11,318 bases of DNA from the NCBI GenBank assembly GCA_949127645.1, contig CASBQM010000705.1, forward strand, positions 1-11,318. Reading direction: 5' to 3'. Positions 1 through 5,928 of the stretch are shown piece by piece (positions within the stretch are counted from its first letter, which is position 1; every line of letters starts with the position of its first letter). A program made the position numbers and the translations under genes. The notes under the pieces are model-generated. The model worked only from the letters and a program-made list of their open reading frames with translations, was not told the DNA's origin and made no database searches. This DNA is from Synechococcales cyanobacterium PMM_0036. GTDB lineage: Bacteria > Cyanobacteriota > Cyanobacteriia > Elainellales > Elainellaceae.

Positions 1-525
1 ACGGGGGCGGCGAGGGCGATCGGTACTGTTTAATCCAGGACGATCGGTGTTGCGGCTGCTAGAAGGACGGCGGCGAACCTCGCCATCAGAGCCACTATAC
101 CCATCCACATCGTCAGAGCGACCGTCTCTAGACCCCCGAATTCGTCTCGTGACTGTGCGGCTATTGTCTATCGGCGTGAGGTCATCTAGCTCGGCTCTGT
201 AAACTCGGCTGACGGGGCGATCGTCATCAACAATAGGCGTACTGCGCTTGGCTTGCTCGGTGGCAATGCCTCTCAAGCGAATGGCTTCAACTGCAAACCA
301 AACGGCAGCCCCTGCCAGCATAAACTGCCCAAATTGCAGAACAATATCTTGCCGCCAGCTATTGAAAAATAGTATTCCACCACAGCCTACCGCAATGACT
401 GCTAGAGCAATGTCTTGATCTCTTGCAAGTGCAGGTCGAAACGTGCGCAAAAAGTAGAGTGCTACACCTCCTAAAGCAAGCGCAATGCCAACCAGGCTGC
501 CCACGCCAAATCCGATATTTACCAT
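1..525 (-). CDS. ycf66: Ycf66 family membrane protein, C-terminus cut off by window edge
   Basis: This open frame starts at ATG 525-523 and runs off the window after 175 codons. The N-terminus (MVNIGFG, then GVALYFLRTFRP, then LQFGQFMLAGAAVWF and EAIRLRG) matches the Ycf66 family as I know it: a conserved protein of unknown function found in cyanobacteria and some plastids. Three hydrophobic segments lie at about residues 7-26, 38-55 and 61-83. The rest is a hydrophilic tail rich in Arg, Ser and Asp that looks disordered, for example the RRRPSSSR stretch, and is usually variable in this family. A good ribosome binding site, GGAGAAG, lies five bases upstream of the start (plus-strand 531-537). 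The gene follows psbX on the same strand, 462 bases downstream of it. Family assignment is confident; molecular function is not known. Confidence 0.88.
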   Translation of the reverse strand, partial: MVNIGFGVGSLVGIALALGGVALYFLRTFRPALARDQDIALAVIAVGCGGILFFNSWRQDIVLQFGQFMLAGAAVWFAVEAIRLRGIATEQAKRSTPIVDDDRPVSRVYRAELDDLTPIDNSRTVTRRIRGSRDGRSDDVDGYSGSDGEVRRRPSSSRNTDRPGLNSTDRPRRPR

Positions 526-628
526 TTAATCTTCTCCGTTGGTCTATCCCTTAATCTGTCCCGCTAATGTCTCTATGTTAACGATTCTCAGTCCGCTATC
601 CACTGAATGCCTTGGAAATGTTGAATAA

Positions 629-658
629 CAGCTTCAAAGATGAGAATCTTTGAAGCTG
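629..658. repeat. Perfect 13-bp inverted repeat with 4-base loop (stem-loop)
   Basis: The arms are CAGCTTCAAAGAT (629-641) and ATCTTTGAAGCTG (646-658), a perfect 13-bp match around a GAGA loop. Read as plus-strand RNA the loop is of the stable GNRA type. On the minus strand, the direction of psbX and ycf66, the stem is followed by TTATTCAACATTTCC, which is only weakly T-rich. It could be a terminator or RNA-processing hairpin between psbX and ycf66, or a dispersed repeat. The structure is certain; the role is inferred. Confidence 0.75.
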
Positions 659-710
659 GGAGTCTCTAATTTAAGTTGACAGCTCTAGGTGACTGATAGA
701 CCTTTGCCAC

Positions 711-750
711 CTCACCCCTTAACCCCTTCTCCCACTCGGGGGAGAAGGAG
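711..750. repeat. GC-rich hairpin of a type dispersed in cyanobacterial intergenic DNA
   Basis: A pyrimidine-rich run (CTCACCCCTTAACCCC) leads into a hairpin with arms CCTTCTCCC (725-733) and GGGAGAAGG (740-748) and a 6-base loop. Elements of this composition (CCCCTTCTCCC...GGGAGAAGG) recur between genes in many cyanobacterial genomes, as I recall. Copy number cannot be judged from this window. Confidence 0.6.
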
Positions 751-987
751 AGCCAGGAAGTGCAGATCCATGAAAAACCTCGGCAATTCAGACATCCGCC
801 GTTTTCTAAAACTGACATCTATCTCTTTGCCGAAGGCTTAGACTCATAAATCTTTGAACACTATTAGTTTGAATAGTATGAGGCTGAAGACTGCACGAAG
901 CTATACCCGTAAAAGACTATTGGTATACAAGGATGCACAAATCAGTCCTATTCTAACTGCGCTCATTCAAGTTGCCATCCGAAAAAT

Positions 988-1107
988 CTAGGAGCGCTGA
1001 ATTTTATCTTTTTGGCTAATGAAGACTAGCGCTACTGTGATGGGGATGACGAGAATTACTACGCCTGCCAAGATGCTGTAAAGGAAATTCGCTAAAGAGG
1101 GTGTCAT
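988..1107 (-). CDS. psbX: Photosystem II reaction centre protein PsbX
   Basis: This 39-residue gene starts at ATG 1107-1105 and ends in TAG at 990-988. The product begins MTPSLANFLYSILAG, has a single hydrophobic segment (about residues 11-30) and ends with the polar tail SQKDKIQRS. The conserved start MTPSLANFL, the SQ(K/R)DK motif and the length of about 39 residues are diagnostic of PsbX. PsbX is a one-helix low-molecular-weight subunit of photosystem II in the thylakoid membrane, near cytochrome b559, linked to plastoquinone exchange. A weak ribosome binding site (AAGGA) lies about ten bases upstream. A GATAAGATTATC stretch about 45 bases upstream of the start contains a possible -10 box (TAAGAT), without a good -35. 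ycf66 lies downstream on the same strand and ycf19 is divergent. The gene is short enough to be missed by automatic ORF calling. Confidence 0.95.
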   Translation of the reverse strand: MTPSLANFLYSILAGVVILVIPITVALVFISQKDKIQRS

Positions 1108-1354
1108 AGGGTTCTATCCTTAAAGAGGCTGAAGGCAACTTTTTGTTACTGATAATCTTATCAAAAAACGAGCTGATACCCCTGATTTGTAGATATCGGA
1201 ATGTAGGCGTTTCTTTAGCTTGAATGGAACCTGAGAACGCTAAAATATGAGTAAATTATTTACAAAACTGTTGTAAAAATTAGTCTGCTAAAGCTAGGAC
1301 ATTGCTTAGCTTTAGCGCCCAATCTAAAACCTCGAAGCGTTTCTGTGACTTTCT
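1108..1354. promoter_or_regulatory. Divergent psbX / ycf19 control region
   Basis: This 247-base AT-rich gap separates two divergent photosynthesis-related genes, so it should hold both promoters. On the plus strand TTGAAT (1220-1225) and TAAAAT (1241-1246) form a candidate promoter for ycf19, but the spacing is a short 15 bases. On the minus strand the imperfect palindrome GATAATCTTATC (1151-1162) overlaps a possible psbX -10 box. A perfect 10-bp hairpin at 1287-1316, listed separately, would fall in the ycf19 leader. Promoter box placement is tentative. Confidence 0.4.
1287..1316. repeat. Perfect 10-bp inverted repeat upstream of ycf19
   Basis: The arms are GCTAAAGCTA (1287-1296) and TAGCTTTAGC (1307-1316), separated by ten bases. 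The right arm ends 38 bases before the ycf19 ATG. In mRNA it would form a stem-loop in the 5' leader; in DNA it could be a dimeric operator. No T-run follows it on either strand, so a simple intrinsic terminator is unlikely. Confidence 0.7.
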
Positions 1355-1642
1355 ATGACTGCTGCTGCGATCGCCAATCTAATGCTCTCCCTTTTTCTGG
1401 GATTGATGATGCTACTCTTTATCTTCCGCATTATCTTGACCTGGTATCCCCAAATTGACCTAACTCGGATGCCTTACAAGCTAGTGTCTGCACCGACTGA
1501 ACCTCTGCTTAGCCCGGTTAGAAAACTGGTGCCTCCCGTGGGTGGTGTAGATGTAACACCGATCATCTGGGTGGGCATTTTTAGCTTAATTCGAGAAATT
1601 CTTCTGGGTCAACAAGGGCTACTGACCATGATGAACTTCTAA
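1355..1642 (+). CDS. ycf19: YggT family membrane protein Ycf19
   Basis: This 95-residue protein has two hydrophobic segments (about residues 7-28 and 68-84) around a conserved polar loop. The loop carries the YggT-family signature: RIILTWYPQ (25-33), PTEPLL (47-52) and PPVGGVDVTP (60-69). Ycf19/YggT/YlmG proteins lie in the thylakoid or plasma membrane. Plastid and cyanobacterial members have been linked to nucleoid distribution and to cytochrome b6 maturation, but the biochemical role is unsettled. The ATG at 1355 is the natural start because it puts the first helix at the N-terminus, as is usual; no clear ribosome binding site precedes it. A HIP1 site (1367-1374) lies within codons 5-7. The gene ends at TAA inside a 17-bp tandem duplication and converges on the next gene with only 19 bases between them. 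Confidence 0.93.
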   Translation: MTAAAIANLMLSLFLGLMMLLFIFRIILTWYPQIDLTRMPYKLVSAPTEPLLSPVRKLVPPVGGVDVTPIIWVGIFSLIREILLGQQGLLTMMNF

Positions 1643-1658
1643 CCATGATGAACTTCTG
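1625..1658. repeat. 17-bp tandem duplication over the ycf19 stop codon
   Basis: ACCATGATGAACTTCT occurs at 1625-1640 and again at 1642-1657, a period of 17 bases (the 17th base is A in copy one and G in copy two). Because 17 is not a multiple of three the second copy lies out of frame. Either copy read in the gene frame gives TMMNF then a stop (TAA or TGA), so the duplication leaves the protein end unchanged. This looks like a recent slippage event. Confidence 0.85.
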
Positions 1659-1661
1659 AAT

Positions 1662-2597
1662 CTACCAAGCTGAGAGCCGAGCGATCGCCCGATCAACTCC
1701 TCTCCGAAGCCTGCCCTTTTTAGCCACAGGTCGGCTCATGGGTTGGGGCTTAGCTTCATTCATATATCGATAATGCTCCCAGATATCCCAGTAGGGGCAT
1801 CCCGGCTGAATTTTGATGCCTGCCCAGTGAAGATAGTGCAAAGGTTGCGCAATTTTGGTGTCAATTAAGCGATCGCCTTCTCGCACGAAGTGAGAGCTAC
1901 CTGCCCAGTTGCCAGGGGCTTTCTGGAGCTGACGGGCAATATTGTGGCGTTTGGCAAGGCGCTTTAGCACCATGTAGTTAATGATAGGCTGATCAGAAGT
2001 TTTTTGAGAGAAGTCGAAGTATTCTGGGTGAGCTGCACATTCGGCAAATGTGGCGTAAAGATCCGCTTCGGTGATTAGCCCCTTTTTAGAACCCCAAAAG
2101 CCGCCGTTAAAGATTTCCTGACATTCGGCTTCTGTAAACACCTGATCTTCTATAATCCGAGGCGTAAACACGTTGGCGATACCACCTGCGTACTGGTAAT
2201 CGTTGCAGATAAAGTCAGCTTCGGCTAATAAATTGAGGCAATTGCTGATTTTCTCAAACACAACAATATCGGTGTCAATGTACAGAAACTCATCGAACTC
2301 GCCAAACCAACAGACCTGCTTACGAAATTGATTGGGACGAGCAAAGAAGCGATCGCCAAAGATTTCATGAAGTCGTTGGGAAAGGCGATCGATAAACCCT
2401 AAATCCTTGTAGACCTGCACACCGAATCTCTCAGCTAGAGTATCCGCTACAAGCTGATAGTTATCATCATAGGGAATCAACACAACTGGTATTTCAGAAT
2501 CATGGTTCCGAATGCTGTTGAGGAGAGCGATCGCATGATCAAGAACGCGATCGTTTGCAGTAATGTAAATGCCTCGTTTCATAGCTTTAGATTTCAT
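1662..2597 (-). CDS. GT8-like glycosyltransferase, Npun_R2821/Npun_R2823-type family
   Basis: The product is a 311-residue soluble protein with no signal peptide or membrane segment, probably cytoplasmic. It begins (after MKSKA) with a GT-A type beta strand and helix, MKRGIYITANDRV and HAIALLNSIR. It has a DxD metal and sugar-nucleotide motif in EFLYIDTDIVVF (DTD at about 108-110), an NGGFWGSKKG segment (164-173), SDQPIINYM (201-209) and a late LHYLHWAGIK motif (about 253-262). This order resembles retaining GT8 enzymes. I recognise it as a cyanobacterial family named after Npun_R2821/Npun_R2823; donor and acceptor are unknown. Two starts are possible: ATG 2597 (used here) and ATG 2582 (residue 6), which aligns better with the start of the upstream paralogue. 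Neither has a clear ribosome binding site. It is the last gene of a three-gene minus-strand cassette. Confidence 0.75.
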   Translation of the reverse strand: MKSKAMKRGIYITANDRVLDHAIALLNSIRNHDSEIPVVLIPYDDNYQLVADTLAERFGVQVYKDLGFIDRLSQRLHEIFGDRFFARPNQFRKQVCWFGEFDEFLYIDTDIVVFEKISNCLNLLAEADFICNDYQYAGGIANVFTPRIIEDQVFTEAECQEIFNGGFWGSKKGLITEADLYATFAECAAHPEYFDFSQKTSDQPIINYMVLKRLAKRHNIARQLQKAPGNWAGSSHFVREGDRLIDTKIAQPLHYLHWAGIKIQPGCPYWDIWEHYRYMNEAKPQPMSRPVAKKGRLRRGVDRAIARLSAW

Positions 2598-2616
2598 ATA
2601 AATTGGCGAGTCAGCA

Positions 2617-3603
2617 TTATCGAGTAAGCTTCAGCTTTTTCAGAATACGTTCCGACATTCTAGGAAAAGCGTCATAAGCTGTAGATTGACCTGTGAACCT
2701 AGGTCGGTTTTCAGGTTCAGATAAATAGCGATAGTAGAGGAAGAGATTTCGATAGGGAAACTCAACATTTTCGCCCTGACAAAGGCGATTGAAAAGACTG
2801 GAAGATAAGCCAATGTAATGTAGATAGGTAAGTCGATTATTGCGATCGAATAGCAGGTTATCCTGAGCCATAAACCCTGGAGAAGTAACGCAACAACCGG
2901 TTCTTTGCTCAGGTGGCAACTTCAAGGCAAAGTTGTAGTTAGATAGATTAGACTTCATCACCATATAATTCAGCACTGTCTGGTCAGGAGCCATGGGATA
3001 GAGAAATTCTGCATCTCCTGCCTGAAGTTCTGAGAGTAGCCAATCTTGCTGAATTGAGCTAAATATTCCCTGCCGCGAGGCATAAAATCCAGAGCAGAAA
3101 ATGTTAGAGAGCTGTACATCTGAGAAAACTTGAGATAAGCGAGGCATTTGATCATAGACGTGGCTTAAGTCTTTGAATTGAAAGTCATAAGTAATCCAGT
3201 CTTGCTGATCTAACTGATTGAAAATAAAGTCTACTGAATTAAGAAGAATTGTGTCAGCATCCATGTAAAGAAAGCGATCGAACGGCGCATCGAAAGCACA
3301 AAATCGCCGATGGGTTCCTACTCGATAATAGAAGTCTGGACTGCTGTTTCGCCAACGCTGTCGAGCAGTAGGATGAATATCCCAAACCTTTCTAGAGAAG
3401 CAATCCCAGTGCTGAATTGAAGTTGAATCAGAGTAAAGCCGAACGTTAGGACGCTTGGCGATTTCTGCGGCAATTCTGCTAGTGTTGCTGTTATAGGGAT
3501 AGACACAAACAGGTATGTCTCCCATAAAGACTTCAATGCTATTAAGCAAAGCAACAAGCTGATGATAAACCTGATCGTTAGCTAGGGTACAGATACCGTT
3601 CAT
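2617..3603 (-). CDS. GT8-like glycosyltransferase, paralogue of the downstream gene
   Basis: The product is 328 residues from ATG 3603. A longer frame from TTG 3633 would add ten residues and overlap the upstream gene by 17 bases. I prefer the ATG because it lies 13 bases after the upstream stop and its protein start (MNGICTLANDQV, LVALLNSIE) aligns with the paralogue at 1662-2597. Key motifs recur in the same order: RFLYMDADTILL with DAD at about 115-117, then CSGFYASRQG, APDQTVLNYMV and LTYLHYIG. That pattern supports a GT-A fold glycosyltransferase with a metal-binding DxD and a late histidine. There is no signal peptide or membrane segment. The two paralogues are clearly diverged, so they probably use different acceptors or donors rather than being a recent duplicate. 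The substrate is not known. Confidence 0.75.
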   Translation of the reverse strand: MNGICTLANDQVYHQLVALLNSIEVFMGDIPVCVYPYNSNTSRIAAEIAKRPNVRLYSDSTSIQHWDCFSRKVWDIHPTARQRWRNSSPDFYYRVGTHRRFCAFDAPFDRFLYMDADTILLNSVDFIFNQLDQQDWITYDFQFKDLSHVYDQMPRLSQVFSDVQLSNIFCSGFYASRQGIFSSIQQDWLLSELQAGDAEFLYPMAPDQTVLNYMVMKSNLSNYNFALKLPPEQRTGCCVTSPGFMAQDNLLFDRNNRLTYLHYIGLSSSLFNRLCQGENVEFPYRNLFLYYRYLSEPENRPRFTGQSTAYDAFPRMSERILKKLKLTR

Positions 3604-3616
3604 AGTCAAGTTATAG

Positions 3617-4579
3617 TCAGGAAAAAGACTCAACGAACTCAGAGAGCCAGTTCAAAAGATTGAGCTTATGTAGAATAATTTGACGAGCTTCGGCGATCGC
3701 TTCTTTTCGTTCATGCCAAGCTTCTGGTGTAGCAGTAACTTCTTGGATGTAGGCAATACCTTTCTCATCTAAGCTCGACAATCGCAGGAAGCTATCAGGA
3801 GGCAAGAGTCGGTCTGCCGCAGAGCCACCGTAATAGATAGGCAGACACCAGGCTAATAGGGAATCCCACAGTTTTTCACTAACGTACCAGGAGTTGTCGG
3901 CATAGTTTTCGATCGCCAAACTATAGTAGTAAGGAGCCATACTATGCCATTTATTTTTCATTTCTCCTAAATTTTGAATACTTTTAGGAAGATTGCGACC
4001 GTAGACATCTAGATCAAGATGAGTCTGATGAATTTGCTGTAAAAATGCGAGACGTTGACGATGATTTTCCGTGCGGCTAGTGCCTGAAGTAATCCAGCTA
4101 CAAGAGCTAATTTTTTCTGGGATTGGCATCTGGGCAAGTTCACGAAATGAGTTAGCGTGATACCAAATAGCGGGCATATAAGCGGGCGTGGGTGCAGATT
4201 GATCCGGTCCCATAACATATCCGCAGTACTCTTTTGCTGCCGCATAATTTATGCTGTTTTGCTGTTGAACCTCTATCAACGGTGGCTCTCGCATTAAATA
4301 AATAATGTTTTCTTTAGGAACTCCTCGAAGCTCGCTTTGTGTAAGAAAATTTTTAGAGGTTAATGATAATCTTTGAAAACGGGGAAGCCAGGATTTTTTT
4401 TGGGCTATATGCTGATGAAAATCATACTGATACAGTAATAAATAATCTGGCTGTGGGGCATTTTTGAGCATCTGAATGTTTCCCCAAGTGCCAAAGGCAT
4501 GGGGAGTTTGTTGCCATAGCCAATCGCTTTGTGTAAGACCCTGGTATGAGGTAATCATGCCGATCGTTGCTTTGCCCAT
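3617..4579 (-). CDS. GT10 family (alpha-1,3-fucosyltransferase-like) glycosyltransferase
   Basis: This 320-residue protein starts at ATG 4579 and is the first gene of the glycosyltransferase cassette. The C-terminal half carries the GT10 donor-binding motif: IENYADNSWYVSEKLWDS (223-240), then LPIYYGG (246-252) and LPPDSFLRL (259-267). An upstream LMREPP segment (95-100) is also typical of the family. GT10 enzymes usually transfer fucose from GDP-fucose to GlcNAc or similar acceptors; whether this one uses GDP-fucose cannot be read from sequence. There is no N-terminal membrane anchor, unlike animal members. The TGA stop lies 13 bases before the preferred start of the next gene, so the three genes are probably co-transcribed. 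The A+T content looks higher than in the pot operon. Fold and family are well supported; sugar specificity is inferred. Confidence 0.83.
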   Translation of the reverse strand: MGKATIGMITSYQGLTQSDWLWQQTPHAFGTWGNIQMLKNAPQPDYLLLYQYDFHQHIAQKKSWLPRFQRLSLTSKNFLTQSELRGVPKENIIYLMREPPLIEVQQQNSINYAAAKEYCGYVMGPDQSAPTPAYMPAIWYHANSFRELAQMPIPEKISSCSWITSGTSRTENHRQRLAFLQQIHQTHLDLDVYGRNLPKSIQNLGEMKNKWHSMAPYYYSLAIENYADNSWYVSEKLWDSLLAWCLPIYYGGSAADRLLPPDSFLRLSSLDEKGIAYIQEVTATPEAWHERKEAIAEARQIILHKLNLLNWLSEFVESFS

Positions 4580-4960
4580 AAGAACTCTAAGCCTTTTGCC
4601 TATGACTAACCACCCGTTACTTATTGGCTTGTACAGGTTGTGAATTTAGGTCTAGAGTTCCCGAAAACCGAGGGAAGTACACAAAAGCGAGTTATTTCAA
4701 CCAAAGCAGTGAAAAACAGGCTGTTGCATGAGAATAAGACCGATAATTTATGCCTTCCACAGAATTACTGAGTGGGCAATTTGCAGAGCGAAAAGCTAGA
4801 CTATCCACAAGAGTGATCCAAAAGAGCGCCACCAAAATTCGTTACAAAAAGCACGGACAGGTTGAAATTTCTTAATTAATATTGAGCTTTCGTTCAAATA
4901 GTTCATCAATATTTACGTCATTTATTAATCTGTGTAGTTTACTTAAGGTTGACAGAACAT
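4580..4960. other. Divergent spacer between the glycosyltransferase cassette and the RelE-fusion gene
   Basis: This 381-base AT-rich gap should carry promoters for both flanking units. It holds one small open frame on the plus strand, 4750-4875 (41 residues, basic, MPSTELLSG... to ...GQVEIS), with no visible ribosome binding site; I do not call it a gene. A weak inverted repeat TTCCC/GGGAA lies at 4658-4676, and a better one at 4878-4913 is listed separately. No promoter boxes close to consensus were found, and no tRNA-like structure was seen. Confidence 0.5.
4878..4913. repeat. 8-bp inverted repeat upstream of the RelE-fusion gene
   Basis: The arms are AATATTGA (4878-4885) and TCAATATT (4906-4913) with a 20-base spacer, ending 47 bases before the ATG at 4961. 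The position suits an operator for a dimeric repressor, as toxin operons often have, but AT-rich DNA of this kind can give such matches by chance. Confidence 0.4.
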
Positions 4961-5908
4961 ATGTTGAAAAATCGGCTAGTCAAAGGATTAATCGTTGCTT
5001 CGGGAACGCTTTTGATTACAGTCATTCTCAACTGGTTCAATTACACAGTTTTTCTAGGATTGTTTGCAGGATTTTTAGGTTGGTGTGCTTGGGAGCAAAC
5101 GGAAACTGCTCATCAACTGATTCAGAAGACGCAGCTTGAAAGCCAGCTTCAGGGGCAAATGCGAACCGAAACGGCTTTCCTTCAAAACGAGCTGGAGGAA
5201 GTCAAGGTTCGATCGCAGATATTTTCAGAGCAATTGCAGGTTGAGATTGAGAGTAAGACCGAAGTTGAGGCAAGATTTTATGAGCTGATGGAGCAGCTTC
5301 AAACCCATCAAGTTTCTTATAAAGACTATCAGTCAGAAATTAGTAAATTAGAGCGAGAACTTTCCAAAAAGCAGGGCTTGCAGCAAGAAATTATCAATCG
5401 AGATGAATACATTGGTTTGATGCAGGATGCGATCGATGAAGAGCAAAATAAGCGTCAGCAATTTGAAGGCTTGGTAGAAAAATATTCTAATCAGGTTCAG
5501 GCTTTAGGCGCTGAAAACATTGCTTTGAAGGAAAGCCTGAGTCAAGCCAATCGAAAGCTAGGAGCTATCAAAATAGATTCCCCCCAGCTCGTTAGTGAGA
5601 TTGAAAAAACAAGCGGCAGCTATGGATTAAAAGTTGAATATTTGGGAGATCTTGAAGACTTGCCCGATCGTGAATATAAAAAAGTAATGGGCAAGATTTT
5701 TGCATTGCAAATGGAGCCAAGGCCGCGTGACTGCGATTACCTAAGAAAGTTTATTTCTCGGCATGGCAAGATCTATCGTATCCGTACGGGAGACTACCGA
5801 ATCTGCTATGTGATTGAAGAATCGCCTATTAAGCAAATTCGAGTCCTTATGGTAGATAACCGCAACGAGCGGATTTATGACGAGCGCCTGGGCAGTCGGC
5901 TGAGCTAG
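4961..5908 (+). CDS. Membrane-anchored coiled-coil protein with C-terminal RelE/ParE-type toxin domain
   Basis: The 315-residue product has three parts. Two hydrophobic segments (about 7-26 and 28-44) should form a membrane hairpin. A long charged helical region rich in Glu, Gln, Lys and Leu (about 48-200) looks like a coiled coil. The last roughly 90 residues (221-308) resemble a RelE/ParE toxin: LEDLPDREYKKVMGKI, MEPRPRDC, then YRIRTGDYRICY and RVLMVDNRNERIYD. Compared with E. coli RelE as I recall it, the positions of K52, K54, R61, R81 and Y87 would be Arg273, Arg275, Arg280, Arg301 and Tyr306, so a cationic active site could be kept with K-to-R changes. RelE toxins are normally free proteins of about 90 residues encoded with an antitoxin; none is recognisable here. 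A TTG at 4949 would add four residues, but AAGG at 4945-4948 touches it and lies 12 bases before the ATG, so ATG is preferred. Activity as a toxin is not shown. Confidence 0.8.
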   Translation: MLKNRLVKGLIVASGTLLITVILNWFNYTVFLGLFAGFLGWCAWEQTETAHQLIQKTQLESQLQGQMRTETAFLQNELEEVKVRSQIFSEQLQVEIESKTEVEARFYELMEQLQTHQVSYKDYQSEISKLERELSKKQGLQQEIINRDEYIGLMQDAIDEEQNKRQQFEGLVEKYSNQVQALGAENIALKESLSQANRKLGAIKIDSPQLVSEIEKTSGSYGLKVEYLGDLEDLPDREYKKVMGKIFALQMEPRPRDCDYLRKFISRHGKIYRIRTGDYRICYVIEESPIKQIRVLMVDNRNERIYDERLGSRLS

Positions 5909-5928
5909 CTGCTAGAACATAGGCTTAC

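Larger units (their letters stand above)
526..987. other. ycf66-psbX spacer with two hairpin elements and no convincing gene
   Basis: This 462-base stretch holds no supported gene. It contains a 13-bp perfect hairpin (629-658) and a GC-rich hairpin repeat (about 711-750), listed separately. A 23-codon frame at 770-841 (+) and a short minus-strand frame through the GC-rich repeat look like chance. Small inverted repeats (arms ACTATT/AATAGT at 860-877 and TATACC/GGTATA near 903-928) were seen but are weak. A ycf66 promoter may lie here, but I could not place convincing -35 and -10 boxes. Confidence 0.6.

Noticed and set aside
770..841. 23-residue open frame starting MKNLGNSDIRRF
   Set aside because: No ribosome binding site and no known family; length is within chance expectation.
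959..997. GCGCTC/GAGCGC inverted repeat around the psbX stop
   Set aside because: Only 6 bp arms with a 27-base spacer and no T-run, so it is not a credible terminator.
4750..4875. 41-residue open frame upstream of the RelE-fusion gene
   Set aside because: Not listed as a gene because there is no ribosome binding site and no recognised family; kept only as an antitoxin question.
4882..5139. 85-codon frame on the plus strand
   Set aside because: It overlaps the coiled-coil/RelE gene in another frame and shows no protein-like pattern; the larger gene has clear domains.
5909..5928. Possible bidirectional terminator between the RelE-fusion gene and potC
   Set aside because: The short gap holds only a small AGCTAGCT palindrome nearby, with no stable stem and T-run.
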